DNA from: Woeseiaceae bacterium
GTDB lineage: Bacteria > Pseudomonadota > Gammaproteobacteria > Steroidobacterales > Woeseiaceae
Direction of reading: 5' to 3'
NCBI GenBank assembly: GCA_030066625.1
Contig: JASJBG010000048.1
Location: forward strand, 1-36,680
DNA: 36,680 nt
Part shown: one piece after another, positions 12,561-21,272 of the stretch
How positions within the stretch are numbered: position 1 is the first letter of the stretch
Layout of the letters: each line of letters opens with the position of its first letter
Translations under genes and position numbers: made by a program
The notes under the pieces: generated by a model
Told to the model about the DNA's origin: nothing
The model's input: the letters and a program-made list of their open reading frames with translations, nothing else
Database searches by the model: none

Positions 12561-12573
12561 AATAATCGCCGCC

Positions 12574-14010
12574 ATGCAAAAACGTACCAAGATTGTGGCG
12601 ACGCTCGGCCCGGCGACCGAGCGGCCGAAAACGCTTCGCAAGCTTATCGATGCCGGCCTCGATGTCGCGCGCCTGAACTTCTCACACGGCTCCGCGGACG
12701 AGCACCGGGCCCGCGCAGCGGCGGTCCGCAAGGCGTCGGATGACTGCGGCCGCGAGGTCGGCTTGCTCGGTGACCTGCAGGGACCCAAGATTCGCGTCAA
12801 GCGCTTCAAGAAGGGCAGCGTCGAGCTGAAGGACGGCGCGTCCTTCTTCCTCGACAGTACGCTCGGCTACGAAGAGGGCAGCAAAAAGGGCGTCGGGGTC
12901 GCGCTCGACACCATTCACGAGGACGTCGAGCCCAAGGACATCCTGCTGCTGAACGACGGCATGATCACGCTGCAGGTCGAGTCGATCGAGGGCACCCGGA
13001 TTCATACCACCGTCGTCAACGGCGGCATCCTGTCCGACCACAAGGGCATCAATAAGAAGGGCGGCGGTCTCTCGGCGCCGGCCCTGACCGACATCGACAA
13101 AGAGAACATTCTGCTGGCTGCCGAGCTAGAGATGGACTTCCTGGCTGTCTCGTTCGTGCGCACTGCCGCGGATATCGAGGAGGCGCGGCGGCTGTTTCGC
13201 GATGCCGGCGGCAGCGGCCTGATCGTCGCGAAGATCGAGCGGACCGAAGCCGTGGACAACATCGATGTAATCATCGACGCGGCCGACGTGATCATGGTCG
13301 CTCGTGGCGACCTCGGCGTCGAAATGGGCTATGCGCGCCTGACCGGTATCCAGAAGAGCCTCATCCGCAAGACTCGCAAGGCCAGGAAAGTCGTCATTAC
13401 GGCGACGCAGATGATGGAGTCGATGATTCTCAACCCGATACCGACCCGCGCAGAAGTGTCGGACGTGTCGAATGCCGTTATGGACGGCAGCGATGCGGTG
13501 ATGCTGTCGGGAGAAACGGCCGTCGGCAAACACCCGATCAAGGCGGTCAGGGCCATGGCAGAGGTCTGCACCGGTGCCGAGCAGTTTCCGCTGCCGCACG
13601 GGCGGACCCGGCATCGCCTGGGCGACTACTTCGAACGCGTGGACGAAGCAATCGCAATGGCGGTCATGTACACGGCCAACCATCTGGACGTAAAGGCTAT
13701 TTTCGCACTGACCGAGTCGGGGTCGACCGCGCTGTGGATGTCGCGTATACGCTCGGACATACCGATCTATGCGTTTACGCCGCACGCCGCCACGAGCCGG
13801 CGGGTAACGATGTATCGTGGCGTTGGACCCATACACTTCGACACCGAGGCGACGAACTCCCGCGAGGTGTACCAGGACGTGTTCGATATCATGCTCGCGC
13901 GCGGCCTGGTTGCCGTCGGCGACCGCGTCATCTTTACCAAGGGTGATCTGCACGGCGTATCCGGCGGCACCAACGCGATGAAGATCGTCGAAATAACCGA
14001 AAAGAGCTAG
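12574..14010 (+). CDS. pyk: Pyruvate kinase
   Basis: A 478-residue enzyme transferring phosphate from phosphoenolpyruvate to ADP, the last step of glycolysis. It begins MQKRTKIVATLGPAT and has LNFSHG, DLQGPKIRV, the lysine-containing IVAKIERTEA, ARGDLGVEMG, and the active-site stretch ATQMMESMILNPIPTRAEV with DGSDAVMLSGETA. Length fits the PykA type (about 480 residues). The C-terminal regulatory domain is present (FTKGDLHGVSGGTN). Being downstream of a gene on the opposite strand, it must have its own promoter in 12428-12573; TATGCAATAAT at 12556-12566 is the best -10 candidate and would leave a very short leader. The penicillin-acylase gene follows after six bases. Confidence 0.97.
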   Translation: MQKRTKIVATLGPATERPKTLRKLIDAGLDVARLNFSHGSADEHRARAAAVRKASDDCGREVGLLGDLQGPKIRVKRFKKGSVELKDGASFFLDSTLGYEEGSKKGVGVALDTIHEDVEPKDILLLNDGMITLQVESIEGTRIHTTVVNGGILSDHKGINKKGGGLSAPALTDIDKENILLAAELEMDFLAVSFVRTAADIEEARRLFRDAGGSGLIVAKIERTEAVDNIDVIIDAADVIMVARGDLGVEMGYARLTGIQKSLIRKTRKARKVVITATQMMESMILNPIPTRAEVSDVSNAVMDGSDAVMLSGETAVGKHPIKAVRAMAEVCTGAEQFPLPHGRTRHRLGDYFERVDEAIAMAVMYTANHLDVKAIFALTESGSTALWMSRIRSDIPIYAFTPHAATSRRVTMYRGVGPIHFDTEATNSREVYQDVFDIMLARGLVAVGDRVIFTKGDLHGVSGGTNAMKIVEITEKS

Positions 14011-14016
14011 TTTCCG

Positions 14017-16443
14017 ATGAAGACCCTGTTGATGCGAATCCTCGCGGGCGCTGTGATGCTCGTGGCGATCCTCGCGCTGACCATGTGGCTCGCCGTCCGC
14101 GGGAGCCTGCCACAGCTCGACGGCGACATTGTCGCGGACGGTCTGACCGGGTCGGCAAGCATCGAACGCGATGCCGATGGCATACCGGTGATCTCGGCGA
14201 CGACGCGCGAGGATCTCGCGTTCGCCACCGGTTTCGCGCACGGTCAGGACCGCTTTTTCCAGATGGACCTGATTCGGCGGCGAACTGCGGGCGAACTCTC
14301 CAAGCTCGTCGGCGAGCGCGCCGTGCCCGTCGACAAACGCTACCGTTTTCATCGCTTCCGCGCGCTCGCGCGGGACGTGCTGGCGCGGGCCGATGAGTCG
14401 GATCGCCGCGTCATCGAACGCTACGCAGACGGCGTCAACGCCGGCCTCGGCAGTCTGAACGCACGGCCGTTCGAGTACCTGTTGCTCGGCGAAACGCCCG
14501 AGCCCTGGATCGCGGAGGACTCGCTGCTGGTGGTCTACGCGATGTTCATGACGCTCAACGACTCGCGGGCGCGCAAGGACGTCCGGCGTGGCTACGCGCA
14601 CCGCGTCTTGCCGACGGGCGTGTACGACTGGCTGTACCCGGACGGCACGTCCTGGGATGCGCCGCTCAACGGCGAGCCGCGCGCGCCGGCAGCGTTCCCG
14701 CCGAGCCACATCTACTCTGTGCGTCACAGTGGCGGCGAACCGGCGCCCGCTGGCGAGGAAGGCCGGCACCCGCTTCCCGGCAGCAACAACTGGGCGGTGG
14801 CCGGTACATTGACTACCTCCGGGCGCGCCATGGTCTCGAACGACATGCACCTGGGACTGAATACGCCGAACATCTATTACCAGGCGCGTATCGTGCAGAC
14901 GGAAGGCGAACAACGGGACATCACGGGTGTGACCCTGCCCGGCACGCCGTTTGTGGTCGCGGGCAGCAACGGTTCGGTCGCGTGGGGCTACACGAACAGC
15001 TACGGCGACTGGTCGGATGCCGTTGTCCTGAAGCCGGGCACCGAACCGTCGACCTACCGCACGCCCGACGGCGATCGCGCGTTCGAACTGCATCACGAAA
15101 CGATCAGGGTCAAGGACGCGGAGCCGGTCGACTATGTCGTTCGCGAGACCATCTGGGGGCCCGTTGACGACCAGGTGAGCTACCCCGATGGCGAGATCGC
15201 CGTGAGCTGGCTCGCGCATCAGCCGACGGCGGTCAACCTGAACATCATGGCGCTGGAGACGGCGACCAGCGTCGCCGAGGCGCTGGACATCGCCAATACG
15301 ATGGGCATGCCGCCGCAGAACTTCGTGGTCGGCGATGCAAGCGGCAACATAGGCTGGACGATAGCCGGACAGATCCCGGTCAAGAACGGCTTCGAGAAGA
15401 TGGTGCCGTCCGACTGGAGCGACGAGCACGGCTGGGTCGGCTGGCGTGAGCCCGCGGAGTATCCGCGCGTCGTAAACCCGGAGAGCGGACGAATCTGGAC
15501 CGCCAATGCGCGCGTCGTCGATGCCGGCGATCTCGAGATTATCGGTGACGGCGGCTACGACCTCGCTGCGCGGGCGCGGCAGATCCGTGACGGGCTGTTC
15601 GCGAAGGACACGTTCACGGCCGAGGACATGCTGGCAATCCAGTACGACGATCGCGCGGTATTCCTGTCGCGCTGGCGCGAGCTGTTGCTTTCCGTCCTCG
15701 ACGACGAGACGGTCGGCGACGACGAAACCCTCGTCGAGTACCGCCGACTCGTAACGGACTGGGTGCCGCGTGCCGCCGCCGATTCGGTTGGCTACCGGCT
15801 GGTACGCGGCTTCAGGCTCGAGGTGCGCAAGCGGGTCTTTCACGGGCTGATGGCACCGGTTCGCGAGCACTACGGCGGCGATGTCGATGTACTCATCGGC
15901 AACCAGTTCGAAGCGCCGCTGTGGCAGCTCGTCAAGGAGCGCCCGCTGCACCTGCTGTCGGGTGAATACGAGTCCTGGGACGCGCTGCTGATGGCGGCCG
16001 TGCGCGGCAACATCGGCTACCTGCAGGCCAACTACGATGGACGCTTGAACGAGCGCACCTGGGGTGAGTACAACACCGCGACCATCCGCCATCCTCTGAG
16101 CAACGGTCTGCCGTGGCTCGCAGGCTGGCTGGACATGCCGCGCGATCCGCTGAACGGCGACGACAACCTGCCGAAAGCGCAGGGGCCCGGTTTCGGTGCC
16201 TCGGAGCGCTTCTCCGTGGCGCCCGGCGACGAGGCCAACGGTATCCTGCACATGCCGACAGGGCAGTCCGGCCACCCGCTGTCCGACTTCTACCGGCGCG
16301 GCCACGACGACTGGGTGCACGGCCGACCGAGCCCCTTCCTGCCTGGCGCTGCCGTTTACACGCTGAACCTCGAGCCGGCAGGCGCTACACTGGCTGCAGA
16401 CGACACACTCGGCGGCACCGGGACGGGACACAATGGACAATAA
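14017..16443 (+). CDS. Penicillin acylase family protein (Ntn hydrolase), membrane-anchored or exported
   Basis: An 808-residue precursor of the penicillin/acyl-homoserine-lactone acylase family, which cleaves itself into alpha and beta chains. An N-terminal hydrophobic segment (about residues 6-27, with VMLVAILALTMWLAV) acts as signal or anchor. The alpha part has the family block ATGFAHGQDRFFQMDLIRR. The processing site is PLPGSNNWAV, with Ser256 expected to become the catalytic N-terminal residue of the beta chain; NDMHLGLNTPNIYYQ and GSNGSVAWGYTNS follow. Substrates of this large family include penicillins, signalling lactones and aculeacin; nothing here tells which. It starts six bases after pyk and its end overlaps the MoxR gene by 11 bases, so the three downstream genes are probably transcribed together. 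Confidence 0.92.
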   Translation: MKTLLMRILAGAVMLVAILALTMWLAVRGSLPQLDGDIVADGLTGSASIERDADGIPVISATTREDLAFATGFAHGQDRFFQMDLIRRRTAGELSKLVGERAVPVDKRYRFHRFRALARDVLARADESDRRVIERYADGVNAGLGSLNARPFEYLLLGETPEPWIAEDSLLVVYAMFMTLNDSRARKDVRRGYAHRVLPTGVYDWLYPDGTSWDAPLNGEPRAPAAFPPSHIYSVRHSGGEPAPAGEEGRHPLPGSNNWAVAGTLTTSGRAMVSNDMHLGLNTPNIYYQARIVQTEGEQRDITGVTLPGTPFVVAGSNGSVAWGYTNSYGDWSDAVVLKPGTEPSTYRTPDGDRAFELHHETIRVKDAEPVDYVVRETIWGPVDDQVSYPDGEIAVSWLAHQPTAVNLNIMALETATSVAEALDIANTMGMPPQNFVVGDASGNIGWTIAGQIPVKNGFEKMVPSDWSDEHGWVGWREPAEYPRVVNPESGRIWTANARVVDAGDLEIIGDGGYDLAARARQIRDGLFAKDTFTAEDMLAIQYDDRAVFLSRWRELLLSVLDDETVGDDETLVEYRRLVTDWVPRAAADSVGYRLVRGFRLEVRKRVFHGLMAPVREHYGGDVDVLIGNQFEAPLWQLVKERPLHLLSGEYESWDALLMAAVRGNIGYLQANYDGRLNERTWGEYNTATIRHPLSNGLPWLAGWLDMPRDPLNGDDNLPKAQGPGFGASERFSVAPGDEANGILHMPTGQSGHPLSDFYRRGHDDWVHGRPSPFLPGAAVYTLNLEPAGATLAADDTLGGTGTGHNGQ

Positions 16444-17293
16444 GCGCTTCGAAGGCACGAGCAGCTATATCGCGACGGACGACCTGAAAATGGCCGTCAA
16501 CGCCGCGGTGACGCTCGAGCGGCCAATCCTGGTCAAGGGCGAACCCGGCACGGGCAAGACCCAGCTCGCGATGGAGGTGGCCCGGTCACTGCAGCGTCCG
16601 CTCTACGAGTGGCACATCAAGTCGACGACCAAGGCTCAGCAGGGCCTCTACGAGTACGATGCAGTCGCGCGGCTGCGGGACTCGCAGCTCGGTGACGATC
16701 GCGTTCACGACATCGGCAACTACATCGTCCGCGGCAAGGTCTGGGAGGCCTTCGAGTCCGACGACCAGCCGGTGCTCCTGATCGACGAAATCGACAAAGC
16801 CGACATCGAGTTTCCGAATGACCTGCTGCAGGAACTCGATCGAATGGAGTTTTTTGTCTACGAGACCAAGCAGCTGGTCAAGGCGCGGCATCGGCCGATC
16901 ATCGTCATCACGAGCAACAACGAAAAAGAGCTGCCTGACGCGTTCCTGCGCCGCTGTTTCTTCCATTACATCAAGTTCCCCGACAAGGACACGATGGCGA
17001 GTATCGTCGACGTGCATTTCCCGGACCTGAAGAAGAACCTGCTGTCCGAGGCGCTCAATGCGTTCTACAAAGTGCGCGATGTGCCCGGACTCAAGAAGAA
17101 GCCGTCGACGTCCGAGCTGCTGGACTGGATCAAGCTGCTGCTCGCCGAGGACATACCGCCAGAGGCGCTGCGCGCCGAGGATTCGCGCAAGGCCATTCCG
17201 CCGCTGTACGGAGCACTCCTGAAGAACGAGCAGGACGTGCACCTGTTCGAACGGCTGGTGTTCCTCGATCGCAAGGCCGGCGGCCCGCAGTAA
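16433..17293 (+). CDS. MoxR-family AAA ATPase
   Basis: A 286-residue AAA+ ATPase of the MoxR group. The Walker A motif GEPGTGKT is at residues 36-43 and Walker B VLLIDEID at 114-121; ITSNNEKELPDAFLRRC carries sensor 1 and the arginine finger. MoxR proteins act as chaperones that assemble or activate partner proteins and are usually paired with a VWA-domain protein, as here: the next gene starts six bases downstream. It overlaps the penicillin-acylase gene by 11 bases. The client of this pair is unknown; the acylase is one possibility from position alone. Confidence 0.93.
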   Translation: MDNKRFEGTSSYIATDDLKMAVNAAVTLERPILVKGEPGTGKTQLAMEVARSLQRPLYEWHIKSTTKAQQGLYEYDAVARLRDSQLGDDRVHDIGNYIVRGKVWEAFESDDQPVLLIDEIDKADIEFPNDLLQELDRMEFFVYETKQLVKARHRPIIVITSNNEKELPDAFLRRCFFHYIKFPDKDTMASIVDVHFPDLKKNLLSEALNAFYKVRDVPGLKKKPSTSELLDWIKLLLAEDIPPEALRAEDSRKAIPPLYGALLKNEQDVHLFERLVFLDRKAGGPQ

Positions 17294-17299
17294 GCCCGC

Positions 17300-18475
17300 A
17301 TGCTGATTCCGTTCTTTTTCATGCTTCGCGACGGCGGCATGAAGACGTCCATCACGGAACTGCTGACCCTGTTGGAGGCGATGCAAAAGGGACTGCCGGG
17401 CCAGAGCGTCGATGACTTCTACTATCTGGCGCGTGCAACGCTCGTTAAGGACGAATCGCAGCTCGATCGCTTCGACCGGATCTTTGGCGCCTACTTCAAG
17501 GGAATAGAAGACTCGCTTGCGGACCTGTTCGAGGACATACCCGACGACTGGCTGACGCACCGTGCCGAACTGATGCTCTCCGACGAGGAGCGTGCGCAGA
17601 TCGAAGCCATGGGCGGATTCGAGGAACTGATGAAGGCGCTGAAGGAGCGCTTCGAAGAGCAGGATGAACGCCACGAGGGCGGCAACAAGTGGATCGGCAC
17701 GGCCGGTACCTCGCCGTTTGGAGCGTACGGCTTCAACCCCGAGGGCGTCCGCATGGGGCAGGCCGGCTCGCGAAATCGCAGCGCCGTTAAGGTGTGGGAC
17801 AAGCGCGAATACCGGAATCTCGACGATTCGGTCGAACTCGGCACACGCAACATCAAGGTGGCGCTACGCCGGCTGCGCAAGTTCGCGCGGGAGGGGGCCG
17901 CGGACCAGCTCGACCTCGATGACACGATCGACAAGACGGCCCGCAACGCCGGGCTGCTCGATATTCGCATGGTCCCGGAGCGGCACAATGCCGTGAAGGT
18001 GTTGCTCTGCCTCGACATCGGCGGTTCGATGGACGACCACGTACGCATCTGCGAGGAGCTGTTTTCGGCGACCCGCAGCGAGTTCAAGCACCTCGAGTAT
18101 TTCTACTTCCACAACTTCATCTACGAGACCCTGTGGAAGGACAACCGCCGGCGTCACCAGGAGCGGATCCCGACGCTCGACATCACCCACAAGTACGGCT
18201 CCGACTACAAACTCGTGTTTGTCGGCGATGCGACCATGAGTCCGTACGAGATCGTCTATGCGGGCGGCAGCGTCGAACACTGGAACGAGGAACCGGGCGC
18301 AATCTGGATCAAGCGCCTGCTGAACACTTACCCGAAAGCGATCTGGCTGAACCCGGAGCCGCAGGGGCGCTGGGAGTACACGCCGTCGATCAAGCTGACG
18401 CGCGAGCTCATGGACGATCGGATGTACCCGCTGACGATCGCGGGCCTGGACGAAGGGATCCGGGCGCTGCAGTAA
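17300..18475 (+). CDS. VWA (CoxE-like) domain protein, partner of MoxR
   Basis: A 391-residue cytoplasmic protein. The N-terminal half begins MLIPFFFMLRDGGMKTS, a helical region common in this group, and includes GTAGTSPFGAYGFNPEG. The C-terminal half is a von Willebrand A domain starting at VLLCLDIGGSMDDH. Its metal-site motif reads D239-I-G-G-S243, with glycine where the classical DxSxS has its first serine; I believe this form is common in the CoxE-like group. ATG 17300 follows the MoxR stop by six bases; an internal ATG at 17339 would remove the conserved start. Likely function: works with the MoxR ATPase in maturation of some enzyme or complex. Its end lies 8 bases from the convergent peroxiredoxin gene. 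Confidence 0.88.
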   Translation: MLIPFFFMLRDGGMKTSITELLTLLEAMQKGLPGQSVDDFYYLARATLVKDESQLDRFDRIFGAYFKGIEDSLADLFEDIPDDWLTHRAELMLSDEERAQIEAMGGFEELMKALKERFEEQDERHEGGNKWIGTAGTSPFGAYGFNPEGVRMGQAGSRNRSAVKVWDKREYRNLDDSVELGTRNIKVALRRLRKFAREGAADQLDLDDTIDKTARNAGLLDIRMVPERHNAVKVLLCLDIGGSMDDHVRICEELFSATRSEFKHLEYFYFHNFIYETLWKDNRRRHQERIPTLDITHKYGSDYKLVFVGDATMSPYEIVYAGGSVEHWNEEPGAIWIKRLLNTYPKAIWLNPEPQGRWEYTPSIKLTRELMDDRMYPLTIAGLDEGIRALQ

Positions 18476-18483
18476 GTCCGGGC

Positions 18484-19029
18484 TCAGGGCCCTTCGACGG
18501 GCTTGGCGCCGAGCAGGTCGAGATCGGCGAGAACCTCCGCCGAGTGCGATGCCGGTTTCACCTTCTCATAGTGCTTGGCGATGTTGCCTTGCGGGTCGAT
18601 GATGAAGGTCTGGCGCTTCGCAACCGTCATGCCGAACATCTTCGTTTTGACGCCGTACGAGTTGGCCGCCGCGCCTTCCGTATCGGCAAGCAGCGTAAAC
18701 GGCAGGCTGTGGTTCTCGGCAAATTTCTTGTGCGACTCTTCGTCGTCGAGGCTGACGCCCAGGATGACCGTGTTGCGCTTTCGGTACGCGAAGATGTTGT
18801 CGCGAAACTCGCAGGCCTCGGTCGTGCAGCCGGGGGTCTCGTTCTTGGGATAGAAATACAGGACGACCCACGAATCACGGTAGTCCTCGAGCGAATGCAG
18901 CTGGCCGTGCTGGTCCGGCAGTTCGAATTCGGGCGCCGGTTGGCCGACGACCGGGCCCGCGACCGCAGCCGAGAGCGCGAAGAGGCCGGTAGCGAGAATT
19001 GCCACAAAGGCGGTGGCCAGTCTGTTCAT
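18484..19029 (-). CDS. Peroxiredoxin, PrxQ/BCP type, exported
   Basis: A 181-residue thiol peroxidase of the AhpC/TSA family. Residues 1-24 (RLATAFVAILATGLFALSAA) look like a signal peptide, so unlike cytoplasmic Bcp this one should act in the periplasm. The active site is PGCTTEACEF: peroxidatic Cys68 and resolving Cys73, five residues apart as in the atypical two-cysteine PrxQ group. LYFYPKNETPGC, GVSLDDEESH and FIIDPQGNI are further family marks. ATG 19029 was chosen because it begins the signal peptide; the frame stays open to 19167 but that part would cover the shared promoter region. It diverges from the patatin gene and converges with the VWA gene. Confidence 0.9.
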   Translation of the reverse strand: MNRLATAFVAILATGLFALSAAVAGPVVGQPAPEFELPDQHGQLHSLEDYRDSWVVLYFYPKNETPGCTTEACEFRDNIFAYRKRNTVILGVSLDDEESHKKFAENHSLPFTLLADTEGAAANSYGVKTKMFGMTVAKRQTFIIDPQGNIAKHYEKVKPASHSAEVLADLDLLGAKPVEGP

Positions 19030-19053
19030 CGGGGAGTTCCGTAATAACGTACA

Positions 19054-19082
19054 GCGGTCAAGGGGTCCTATAATACGACCGC
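19054..19082. promoter_or_regulatory. Symmetric -10 region between the peroxiredoxin and patatin genes
   Basis: TATAAT at 19069-19074 reads as a -10 element for the plus-strand patatin gene, and the overlapping TATTAT on the minus strand could serve the peroxiredoxin gene. GCGGTC (19054-19059) and GACCGC (19077-19082) flank it as an inverted repeat. No strong -35 is visible on either side. Confidence 0.4.
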
Positions 19083-19127
19083 GCTCGATACGAAAAAAGC
19101 GCATCTCGTAACCAAATGTAAGGCGTG

Positions 19128-20372
19128 ATGCTCGAACCGACCCCGATTTCGCCGAAAAAGACGGCACTCGTGCTGCCTGGCGGCGGCGCCCGCGGCGCCT
19201 TCCAGGTCGGGGTGCTCAAGGCGCTGGCCGAGCTTCTGCCGAGGGGCTCGGTGAACCCGTTCCCCATCATCAGCGGTACCTCGGCCGGTGCCGTCAACTC
19301 GGTCGTCCTGGCGTCGAAGGCCCGCCGCTATCGAACGGCGGTTGCCGAACTGGAGCAGGTGTGGGGGCATTTTCGCTGCGAGCATGTGTACCGCACGGAT
19401 CACCTCACGATGCTCAGGAGCAGCCTGCACTGGCTCGCCTCGGTCGTGACCGGCGGCTGGCTGCGGTTCCCCCGCTCGATGCTCGACAACTCTCCGCTGC
19501 GGGCGCTGTTGAGCCGCAACGTCCGCTTCCCGCGTATCCAGACCGCGCTGGATAACGGCTGGCTCGACGCGGTCACGATCACCGCGGCCGGCTACGGCTC
19601 TGCACGTTCCACGTCGTTCTTCCAGTGTGCCGACACGCAGGCCAGCTGGTCGCGAACGCGGCGCGTTGGCATCAACACGGAGTTGAACCTCGACCACGTC
19701 ATGGCGAGCATTGCCGTGCCGATGATTTTCCCGCCTGTCCGGATCGGCGGTGAGTTCTTCGGCGACGGTGCCATGCGTCAGGCGACGCCGCTCAGCCCGG
19801 CGATTCACCTGGGCGCCGATCGCATCCTGGTGATCGGCATTCGCAATGAAGTCGTCGACCGCTCCCCCGACATCATGCATCCGCAGGCGTATCCGAGTTT
19901 TGCGCAGATCGCGGGCTACATGCTCGACGCACTGTTCATGGACGGCCTGTACTCGGACCTCGAGCGGATGACGCGCATCAACCAGCTGCTCGACTCCGTG
20001 CCGGCGAAGCGGCGTGAGGGCGTGCTGGGCGAGATGCGGCCGATCGACACCATGGTCGTCGTGCCGAGCAAGGACCTTCGTGACCTCGCCTACGAATACC
20101 GCAAGGAGTTGCCGGTGGCCGTTCGCGCGCTCTTGAGCGGCATCGGCGGCAGCCGCCAGAGCGAGAGCCGGCTGCTCAGCTACCTGCTGTTCGAGCGTGA
20201 GTTTACGCGCGCGTTGATCGACCTGGGCTATCGCGACGCGATGTCCGTGAAGGAGCAGCTACTGGCGTTCGTGACGGGAAAAGCCGTGCCGCGCCTGTTT
20301 GCCCCGGAATGGGTTCAGCACGACCTGATCACCGTGCACGGCGATCAGCCGACGGCCGCCGCGGGCCGCTGA
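19128..20372 (+). CDS. Patatin-like phospholipase family protein
   Basis: A 414-residue protein with a patatin lipase domain. The oxyanion-hole block LPGGGARGAFQVGVL is near residue 16, the nucleophile elbow GTSAG is at residues 50-54 (Ser52), and the catalytic aspartate is in FFGDGAMRQ (Asp213), giving the Ser-Asp dyad. The C-terminal 170 residues, with VVVPSKDLRDLAYEYRKELP, are typical of longer bacterial patatins. I see no signal peptide; the protein is expected to be cytoplasmic and to act on membrane lipids, but the substrate is unknown. ATG 19128 was chosen over GTG 19125 because AAGG at 19120-19123 fits it better. The 3' end overlaps the convergent rapZ by 28 bases. Confidence 0.92.
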   Translation: MLEPTPISPKKTALVLPGGGARGAFQVGVLKALAELLPRGSVNPFPIISGTSAGAVNSVVLASKARRYRTAVAELEQVWGHFRCEHVYRTDHLTMLRSSLHWLASVVTGGWLRFPRSMLDNSPLRALLSRNVRFPRIQTALDNGWLDAVTITAAGYGSARSTSFFQCADTQASWSRTRRVGINTELNLDHVMASIAVPMIFPPVRIGGEFFGDGAMRQATPLSPAIHLGADRILVIGIRNEVVDRSPDIMHPQAYPSFAQIAGYMLDALFMDGLYSDLERMTRINQLLDSVPAKRREGVLGEMRPIDTMVVVPSKDLRDLAYEYRKELPVAVRALLSGIGGSRQSESRLLSYLLFEREFTRALIDLGYRDAMSVKEQLLAFVTGKAVPRLFAPEWVQHDLITVHGDQPTAAAGR

Positions 20373-21238
20373 CGCAGCTGGTTGTGCCGGCGGCTCACCG
20401 GTTCGCCGACGGCCTCCAGCGACGCCGATAGTTTTTCGACCATGTAGACCGAACGGTGCTGGCCGCCCGTGCAGCCGAGCGCGACGGTCAGGTAGCCGCG
20501 ATGTGCATCGCGATAGCGGGGGATCCAGCGGGTCAGGAACCCCAGGATGTCGTCATGCATCTCGATGAAGCTCGCGTGGCTATCGAGAAACCCCGATACC
20601 TCCGGGTCCAGGCCCGTCAGGCCGCGCAATTCGACGGTCCAGTAGGGATTCGGCAGGCAGCGCAGATCAAAGACGAAGTCCGCGTCGGCCGGGATGCCGA
20701 ACTTGAAGCCGAAAGACTCGATCAGCACCGACATGGAGTCGGTACGACGACGGTCGACTCGCTCGCGAATCGTGTCGCCGAGTTCATAGACGCTGGTCCG
20801 TGACGTGTCGATGATGAGGTCGGCCGAGTTGATCACCTCGGACAGCAGGTCACGCTCGGTTTCGATGGCGGCGAGGAGTACGGAGCCCTGTTTCGCGAGT
20901 GGATGCCGCCGCCGGGTTTCGCTGAAGCGCTTCAGCAGTATCTCGTCATCCGCCGTCAGGAACAGGACATCGCTGTGGATATCCCGGCCGCGAAAGTCCT
21001 TGATCAGGCTGGGCAGGGCCTCGAGGTCCTGGCGGCGATTGCGGGCGTCGATTCCGACGGCGAGTAACGACGCTTCCTTGCCGCCGTCGGCGATTACCTC
21101 GTCGACCGTCGCCTTCAACAGCGACGCGGGCAGGTTGTCGATGCAGTAGTAGCCCAGGTCCTCGAGAACGTGCAGCGCAATCGTTTTGCCCGAGCCTGAC
21201 AGCCCGCTAACGATAATAAGGCGCTTCTCGTCGCTCAT
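20345..21238 (-). CDS. rapZ: RNase adapter protein RapZ
   Basis: A 297-residue nucleotide-binding protein. The P-loop GLSGSGKT is at residues 12-19, followed by the family segments LEDLGYYCIDNLP, FSETRRRHPL and DLRCLPNPYW, and, near the end, ALGCTGGQHRSVYMVEKL. In E. coli RapZ directs decay of the small RNA GlmZ and so controls glucosamine-6-phosphate synthase, feeding cell-envelope precursors. ATG 21238 gives the standard N-terminus. The C-terminal tail is slightly longer than in E. coli (284 residues) and ends PAAAVG inside the overlap with the patatin gene. It closes the lpt-rpoN-hpf-ptsN series; no npr (HPr-like) gene follows as it does in E. coli. Confidence 0.96.
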   Translation of the reverse strand: MSDEKRLIIVSGLSGSGKTIALHVLEDLGYYCIDNLPASLLKATVDEVIADGGKEASLLAVGIDARNRRQDLEALPSLIKDFRGRDIHSDVLFLTADDEILLKRFSETRRRHPLAKQGSVLLAAIETERDLLSEVINSADLIIDTSRTSVYELGDTIRERVDRRRTDSMSVLIESFGFKFGIPADADFVFDLRCLPNPYWTVELRGLTGLDPEVSGFLDSHASFIEMHDDILGFLTRWIPRYRDAHRGYLTVALGCTGGQHRSVYMVEKLSASLEAVGEPVSRRHNQLRQRPAAAVG

Positions 21239-21272
21239 GGTTACCGCCCCGTAGCCGCGAGCGAGGCGGACA

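Noticed and set aside
12428-12573. A Pho box for the phoX-like gene
   Set aside because: No CTGTCAT-type repeats are present in the gap, so phosphate control by PhoB is not supported by the sequence.
13126-16458. A 1110-codon open frame on the minus strand opposite pyk and the penicillin-acylase gene
   Set aside because: It mirrors two well-identified plus-strand genes, is rich in Arg, His, Val and Asp as expected from a GC-rich complement, and shows no known motif.
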